Source: Xanthoparmelia taractica
Taxonomy: Eukaryota; Ascomycota; Lecanoromycetes; Lecanorales; Parmeliaceae
Direction of reading: 5' to 3'
DNA length: 64,000 nucleotides
Assembly (NCBI GenBank): GCA_033085395.1
Contig: JANQBS010000180.1
Location: 18,713-82,712 of the forward strand
In this document: piece by piece, positions 59,028 through 64,000 of the stretch
How the letters are laid out: each line of letters opens with the position of its first letter
Numbering within the stretch: the stretch's first letter is position 1
Program-made: the position numbers and the translations under genes
The notes under the pieces: generated by a model
The model's input: only the letters and a program-made list of their open reading frames with translations
Databases searched by the model: none
What the model was told of the DNA's origin: nothing

Positions 59028-61145
59028 ATGTCAATGGAAGACTCCCAAGTTTCAGGCATTAGGCGGTTAGAGAGTCAAGACAGCCGAGAGAAAATCCTTC
59101 GTATACTGGAAAAAGATGACGTCGTTAGGGAACTCATGAACCTGGCTCTGGTCCTTGATGACCAAGGACATCCGAAGCACGCAAAAGAAGCCTATGAAGA
59201 GGTGATTGAAAAGAGAAGAGAGACAACAAGACAGGAAGACCAAGTCGTATTGTTCTGCCGAGGGAAAATATCCTCCATCTTACGGCAATGTGGGCTGTAT
59301 GTAAAAGCTGAGGACCAGTGCATGCGCGTTCTAAAACTCAGCATGCAGTCCATTGGACCAACCTCGAGTCTCTCATTGCAAGCCGCTGGTGAGTTGGCAC
59401 TAGTTTGGAGAGACCAAGGAAAATTTGAGGTTGCCTTCGACAAGATCCGTGATACCCTAGAAAAAGAACCTTGCAACCCTTATCATGATGCATTGCACGT
59501 TCGCTTGGTCACCATTTTTGCCATTATACTCAGGGACTATGGTCACTACGATATGTCATTGTTTTTGACAAGAAATGCCTTGAGGGTTTCCGACGCGCTC
59601 TTTGGTAATGAGGATCCCTTCACCCTAGATCTTGCTTCAGAATTGTCTCAAATACTTACTGAAAAGGGCATTCCCCGTTTGGCTGAGGAATTTGCGCGAC
59701 GTGCTCTTGATGGATTTGCGAAAACATTCGGGACAGACCATCCACAGTCATTGAAAGCCGCGTCCCGTCTGGCAAATGCTATGCGGTTCGATGAACGTCT
59801 TGGGGATGCGACAGAACTCTTTGAACGAACGCTTAAGGCGCAAGAATCGCAGCTTGGTACCACTCACCCTGATACCGTACCCACAAAATGTGGTCTTGCC
59901 GCTACTTACGCTTTGGAAGCGCGTTTTAGAGACTCGGAATCTATTCTACGTCAGACCTTGGATCAGCAGAACGCCGTTTTCGGCCAAAAGTCTCACCCAG
60001 ATACTGACTGGACGCGACAAGCGCTTGAAAATATTCGTGCATTCCAGAGAGCTCTAAGTACAGACTCAGCATCAGAGACTGAGGTGGAAGAAGAATCTCG
60101 CAGGATGAGAGATTTCTTTAAAAGACCATTTCAGAAGGATCAAAGAGATTTGCGGCTGTGCGATCACATAACTCTTTCCCAGAAGAACACTGCGGAATTC
60201 CGAAGTCAGAGTGATCTACCAGGATTGGCAGCGGCAGGCGATCTCTCTACAGACTTCAGCAATTTTGTTCCTTCAGACTTAGACTCTGTTAGTGGGATCT
60301 GTGGGACCAATTTGCACGCAGCTTGTTTAGAAGGGGATCTCAAGTTGGTGCAGATATTGTTGAAGTCCGGAAAGTATATTCATGCGGAGGGCGGAATTTT
60401 CGCAACTCCGCTTCGCGCTGCGTCATACGGTGGACACATTCACGTCGTTAACGTGTTGCTCAAACATGGCGCCAACGTAAAAGATAACGGGAAATATGGC
60501 TCCTCTGCCCTTCAATTGGCGTTAAGCATGGGTCACAATGATTTAGCCAGAACACTTCTTGAGGCCGGTGCCGATCCTGAGCCCTCCGATCACTGGTATG
60601 GAACTTCCCTCCACGAAGCATCAATGACTGGTCAGGAATCTATGGTTATTCGACTTCTGGAGGCCAAGGCAAAGCCCAATGCCATGACCGGAATTTTTGG
60701 TACAGCACTCGGAGCTGCGGCCTGGAAGGGAAATCTCACTATTGTACAGTCTTTGATAAGAAAAGGCGCAATCGTGGATACCCAAGTTGAAGGAAGAACG
60801 GCGCTCGACTTAGCAGCTTCAGGGGGGCATCAAGATATCATGGAGGCTTTGATAAAAGAAGCTGATAATGGCAACGAACCCCTGAAACCGAAAGAGCAGC
60901 CCGAGACTTTGGAACAGAAGCCTCGGAAGCCTCTCAAGCTTACCGAACTGCACAAGCAAAGATTTGTCAAACGCCCCTCCCCAATTCCATCCAATAGTTC
61001 AATACAATATATAATGAAGGGAGAGGGGCAAGCTGGAAAGACGCAAACCGGAAAGAAGAAAGCCAAGCTTTTACGTTTGGCCAAAGGCGTCACATCCGCA
61101 CCTGAGAGGCTAAGACAACGTACACCCAGCCAGTTGGTGAGATAG
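59028..61145 (+). CDS. TPR plus ankyrin-repeat protein, 705 aa
   Basis: This is a single intact exon. The frame opens at 58,953, but that codon is GTG; the first ATG is at 59,028 (MSMEDSQVSGIRRL). Residues of about 50-345 form TPR repeats of the kinesin-light-chain type (LALVLDDQGHPKHAKEAYEEVI, FGTDHPQSLKAASRLANAM, LGTTHPDTVPTKCGLAATYA). After a disordered linker, about residues 425-620 form five or six ankyrin repeats (LHAACLEGDLKLVQILL, PLRAASYGGHIHVVNVLLKH, SALQLALSMGHNDLARTLLE, SLHEASMTGQESMVIRLLEA). The tail is basic. TPR and ankyrin arrays are the ligand-sensing ends of fungal NLR proteins, but no NB-ARC, NACHT or effector domain is present here. With the HET gene head to head, a sensor or adaptor role is an attractive inference. 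A general scaffold protein is the plain alternative. Confidence 0.88.
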   Translation: MSMEDSQVSGIRRLESQDSREKILRILEKDDVVRELMNLALVLDDQGHPKHAKEAYEEVIEKRRETTRQEDQVVLFCRGKISSILRQCGLYVKAEDQCMRVLKLSMQSIGPTSSLSLQAAGELALVWRDQGKFEVAFDKIRDTLEKEPCNPYHDALHVRLVTIFAIILRDYGHYDMSLFLTRNALRVSDALFGNEDPFTLDLASELSQILTEKGIPRLAEEFARRALDGFAKTFGTDHPQSLKAASRLANAMRFDERLGDATELFERTLKAQESQLGTTHPDTVPTKCGLAATYALEARFRDSESILRQTLDQQNAVFGQKSHPDTDWTRQALENIRAFQRALSTDSASETEVEEESRRMRDFFKRPFQKDQRDLRLCDHITLSQKNTAEFRSQSDLPGLAAAGDLSTDFSNFVPSDLDSVSGICGTNLHAACLEGDLKLVQILLKSGKYIHAEGGIFATPLRAASYGGHIHVVNVLLKHGANVKDNGKYGSSALQLALSMGHNDLARTLLEAGADPEPSDHWYGTSLHEASMTGQESMVIRLLEAKAKPNAMTGIFGTALGAAAWKGNLTIVQSLIRKGAIVDTQVEGRTALDLAASGGHQDIMEALIKEADNGNEPLKPKEQPETLEQKPRKPLKLTELHKQRFVKRPSPIPSNSSIQYIMKGEGQAGKTQTGKKKAKLLRLAKGVTSAPERLRQRTPSQLVR

Positions 61146-61790
61146 GCAATCTTGAACTATCGGATAACTCTAGTCCCACTAGTCTTGCTACGGCAACCCT
61201 TGTTAATATTCTTTTACTCAGGAGTTGGAGACTACTATATAACTGATGCCAAATTGTAATAAACTTGACTTTTGACTTTGGCCCATAACGTAACCCCTAA
61301 ATAGAGGTAAAAGATATTATTGGTGGATAGCAATCATCTTTTCCGGCCGAAACGATGTCCTCTTAGATCGCGCTCATTGTGAAAAGATCACTGATTGGCA
61401 TAGCGTAAGATGCCAGTATCTGTTATTGTATTTGGAGTTGAAGTCTGAAAGTAAAGTTTCTATTGTAATTCATCGCGCGACATCTCTGATTGCTACATCT
61501 GAGGTGTAACAGTGGGCTCCGACTGCTTCGCTACCCTGACAAGGCATCATCTCAGACAATGATCTCCGAATGACATAAGCCTAACCTTATCCTTCTATAC
61601 TTGGACTCCTCCGGATGTTGAATTATCATCAGCATAGCCCGTCTTTCTATGCCCTAGTCCGTATTAGACTGCGGGCGTTATGCTCAACATCAGGCTGCGA
61701 TTTGTAGGGCACAAGGCATTCGAGCCTTCGCCATCTGCCAGTTCATGAGCAATAGGCGGTGACCCTTTAAGACATATTATAGGATTTGTC
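61146..61790. other. Intergenic, no gene supported
   Basis: Normal composition and no readable frame. It lies between the stop of the TPR-ankyrin gene and the first terminal module of the right OrsD element. Confidence 0.5.
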
Positions 61791-62125
61791 AGCCTATCCA
61801 GTAGAGTCAGATGTTTTTGGGTCAAAAACATCTGCAGGCTACTAAAAATCGACCCAAAAACATCTAAATTCTAAATTCAAATGTCTTTGGGTCGGAATCC
61901 ACTAAAAAAAAAAAAGTTGAAGAGTACATTTTATAGCCCTTGATTAGGGCTTCAAATAGCGCTATAGCTGACTAAGATCGGATGTATAGTTTTTTCGAAA
62001 TAAATTGTTGAAATAAATTCAAAATACGTGCCAAGACCAGGATGCGGGTACTCCCGAGGAGGTCTTGGCACGAATCCTCATTCTATTCCTCGGGCTATAT
62101 AATGATTATGATATATATCTATAAA
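61791..62125 (+). repeat. Terminal module, copy A
   Basis: The head has the palindrome agatgtttttgggtc / aaaaacatct (61,809-61,833), then gacccaaaaacatct (61,851-61,865), then aaatgtctttgggtcgg (61,879-61,895). The body follows: an A-run, a gcccttgattagggc inverted pair, gactaagatcgga, the hairpin at 62,027-62,072, and cctcgggctatat. The same body occurs in copies B to F. Confidence 0.82.
62027..62072. repeat. Conserved hairpin in the terminal module
   Basis: A perfect 12-bp stem (cgtgccaagacc with ggtcttggcacg) encloses 22 nt that contain a second small stem (cggg-tact-cccg). Copies B (63,954-63,999) and C (52,419-52,464) keep the fold with few changes. Confidence 0.82.
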
Positions 62126-62420
62126 AAAAAGTTAGTTATTTAGGTTATTTTTAACACTGAGAATTTCGAATATTTCAAATGGGGCTAGATTTAAGCGAGT
62201 TGGTATTAGGTTGAAATCTTAGGAGTTTGAGATAGTTGCGAGTTAAATTTAAATATATAGATATGTAATATAATCCAAATCTATAAAAAAAAGTTGATTA
62301 TTTACTATATTATTAACTCTATCAATTTTGAACTTTCTTAATCGAACTAGAATTGAGCTAGTTAGTATTAGGTTGAATTCCTAGAACTTATTGTTAGTTA
62401 CGATATATACAAGAAATTTT
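62119..62420 (+). repeat. Two ~162-bp direct repeats
   Basis: Each starts ctataaaaaaaagtt (62,119 and 62,281) and later contains gagttggtattaggttga or a close variant. The left element copy carries the same pair (about 51,760-52,065, minus strand). Confidence 0.75.
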
Positions 62421-62630
62421 AATAAGACTCGCTAAGTCCGATTTATCTCATAAACTCCGAACCCCGTGATCTACGACTAACGAATTAGTCGCGTTTAACG
62501 CTTAGCGTCCGCACATATTAATCTTTTCTTAGATCTTTTCTTCTTTCTTTCTTAATAATTCGTCAACAATCAACACATCTATACTCGATATGATCTAATT
62601 CACTATATCGAATATTCTCTTTCACCCTAA

Positions 62631-63224
62631 ATGGATTACGTCATCATTCATCAAGAGACTGGTCTATTAATCTGCAAAGAGTGTAAATTCGCTCTAATTC
62701 CGTCTCGAATTAATACACATTTCTCGGGTACACTCCATCAATTAAACCCTGGTATTCGACGTTAAATCGAGCTTGATATATCTCATATTGATGGTCTAGT
62801 CAAGACACAATCAGAGATTGAAGCTAAGATTGAAAGTTTTCTTGAAACCTTTGATAATACTTATTCGATCCCTGAATTAGCTATCTATTCTGATGGACTA
62901 GCGTGTTCTTATTGTTCTTTTATCTCTCGTTCTAGAGTCCCAATTCAAGAACATCTAAAAGATATTCATGATTGGGAAAACCCTCGCAAACGAGGTTAAC
63001 GAAAAAAGAAATTCGAAAATGATTCATGGGAAACCAGCGTTCTCTGTCAAAGATTCTTTCAATTCGACCCTGGAAATAAGTATTTTAGGATTAATTCTAT
63101 TAGGGCTAGCCCTATTAGAATCTCTATTAGGCCTAGGATTAAAAGATCTCGAGAAAGTTCTTCGAATTCTTCTAAAAACGAAGAAAACGAGTCCGATAAA
63201 TCAAGATCTATTCCCCGAAGTTAG
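62631..63224 (+). pseudogene. OrsD-like (PF12013-type) gene, two in-frame stops
   Basis: From ATG 62631 the frame reads MDYVIIHQETGLLICKEC, then FALIPSRINTHFSGTLH, giving C-x2-C-x12-H-x5-H. A second set follows: LACSYCSFISRSRVPIQEHL ending in H, giving C-x2-C-x12-H-x4-H. Then comes WETSVLCQRFFQFDPGNKYF, which resembles the conserved continuation of large fungal OrsD-domain proteins, followed by an Arg/Ser-rich stretch. TAA stops interrupt at 62763 and 62997; both would be CAA (Gln) before one C-to-T change. The domain is named after the orsellinic-acid cluster protein D of Aspergillus. Its function is unknown, and it is often found on repeated, transposon-like loci. A second, more decayed copy on the left confirms that this one is mobile or repeated. 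Confidence 0.75.
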
Positions 63225-63718
63225 TATCTATCTTTTATTTATCTATTAACACTATTCATATTATATTTATAAATCTAACTAATATATATTATTATTATAG
63301 ATTCTAGAGTTCAAAAAAGATCTCGAAACGAGATCGAGACTTCTTCTCAAGGTAAATATCTATTCTATCTTAATATCTTCTATTATTTTATTAATATTTC
63401 TTTAATTATCTATTTATTCTTTTAATAGTCTATATACTAACTATAATATAGACTCTAGAAATCGAAAGAGATCTCGAGCCGAGATCTCAAGATCTAGTCA
63501 ACTCGAATCTATCTCTCAAGGTATATATCTACTTTCTTTTACTTATTATTATAATTTCTCTTTATTATTTTCTATTATATTAAGTATTCTATTTACTAAT
63601 TATTATATAGGACCTGGACAACTGGAGAGGACCCGGACTGGACTCGAAAGATCTAGTAATACTAGATCTATTCCCCAAGGTATATATCTACTTTTATAAT
63701 ATATTATACTAAATATAG
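63220..63718 (+). repeat. Array of duplicated mini-exons and introns (continuation of the OrsD-like gene)
   Basis: After the donor gttagt at 63,220 come exon-like pieces 63301-63351 (51 nt), 63452-63520 (69 nt) and 63611-63679 (69 nt). Each follows ...tag and ends ...caag before gtaaata or gtatata. All lengths are multiples of three, all joins are in phase 1 and no stop occurs. They encode related Arg/Ser-rich peptides (for example RKRSRAEISRSSQ). The separating introns are T/A-rich, of about 81, 100 and 90 nt. Confidence 0.65.
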
Positions 63719-63721
63719 ACT

Positions 63722-64000
63722 ATCTACCAGAGTCAGATCGTTTTGGGCCCAAAACGATCTGCAGGCTACTAAAATTCGGACCCAAAACGATCTTGTTTTT
63801 TCATTCAAATCGTTTTGGGTCGGAATCCACAAAAAAAAAAAAGTTGAAGAGCACGTTTTATAGCCCTTGATTAGGGCTTCAAATTACGCTATTGCTGACT
63901 AAGATCGGATGTATAGTTATTTCGAAATAAATTATTGAAATAAATTCAAAAAACGTGCCAAGACCAGGGTGCGGGTACTCCCGAAGAGGTCTTGGCATGA
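63722..64000 (+). repeat. Terminal module, copy B, cut by the window end
   Basis: The head has a perfect 28-bp palindrome with half-site CAGATCGTTTTGGG (63,734-63,761), then ggacccaaaacgatct (63,778-63,793), then aaatcgttttgggtcgg (63,807-63,823). The body matches copy A up to the hairpin at the window edge. It begins at an exon/intron-like border of the mini-exon array, so it probably inserted there. Confidence 0.8.

Noticed and set aside
62968..63249. 93-codon plus-strand frame with a hydrophobic Leu/Gly run
   Set aside because: It is the wrong frame of the OrsD-like gene; the neighbouring frame gives the expected CQRFF...KYF continuation.
1..64000. CRISPR arrays, bacterial-type operons, rRNA or tRNA genes
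   Set aside because: No spaced direct-repeat array of that kind, no rRNA-like conserved block and no convincing tRNA fold was seen; the organism is a fungus. A tRNA-finding program was not available to me.

Overview
The window comes from a filamentous ascomycete. Short GT-AG introns with CTAAC/CTGAC-like branch sites, a Zn2Cys6 regulator, a HET-domain protein and many small secreted proteins all point that way. The sharp split into GC-balanced gene-bearing DNA and TpA-rich DNA with almost no CpA/TpG is typical of species that use repeat-induced point mutation (RIP). A dothideomycete is my best guess, but the sequence does not prove it.

From 1 to about 36 kb the DNA is ordinary and gene-sparse. 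I rebuilt seven intron-containing genes that no single reading frame shows: two 180-aa secreted proteins (7,390 and 21,268), a secreted isochorismatase-fold hydrolase (8,398), a secreted protein at 12,332, a SET-domain protein (15,967), a Zn2Cys6 regulator beside a 14-TM MFS exporter (24,487 and 26,777), and a secreted cysteine-tailed protein (29,713). Intronless genes are a conserved-looking 298-aa protein (564), a secreted 254-aa protein (3,685), a 299-aa protein (13,623) and a RING protein (19,697). An aminoglycoside-phosphotransferase-like gene (17,697) looks broken. Five of the genes carry signal peptides without strong enzyme signatures, so this is a secretome-rich stretch. No gene is supported from about 30.6 to 36 kb, and a ~166-bp tandem repeat marks its edge.

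From about 36.1 to 55.3 kb lies an AT-rich, RIP-mutated transposon graveyard. Nested in it are a complete 7.1-kb Ty3/gypsy chromovirus (42,289-49,393, minus strand, 188-bp LTRs, AATTC target duplication), a nearly unmutated 159-bp solo-LTR-like element (39,132-39,290, AATAG duplication), a 272-bp MITE (50,047-50,318, 22-bp inverted ends, TA duplication), and a decayed copy of an element with an OrsD-like (CxxC...H...H) gene and terminal repeat modules (about 50.9-54.8 kb).

From 55.3 to 61.1 kb an unmutated two-gene island carries a HET-domain gene (minus) head to head with a TPR-ankyrin gene (plus). It is bracketed by inverted copies of the OrsD element; the better-preserved right copy starts near 61.8 kb and runs off the window. 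The most interesting signals are this divergent HET/TPR-ankyrin pair, the element's terminal modules (constant body, variable palindromic head whose motif is matched three or four times within each copy), and an in-phase array of duplicated mini-exons in the OrsD gene.
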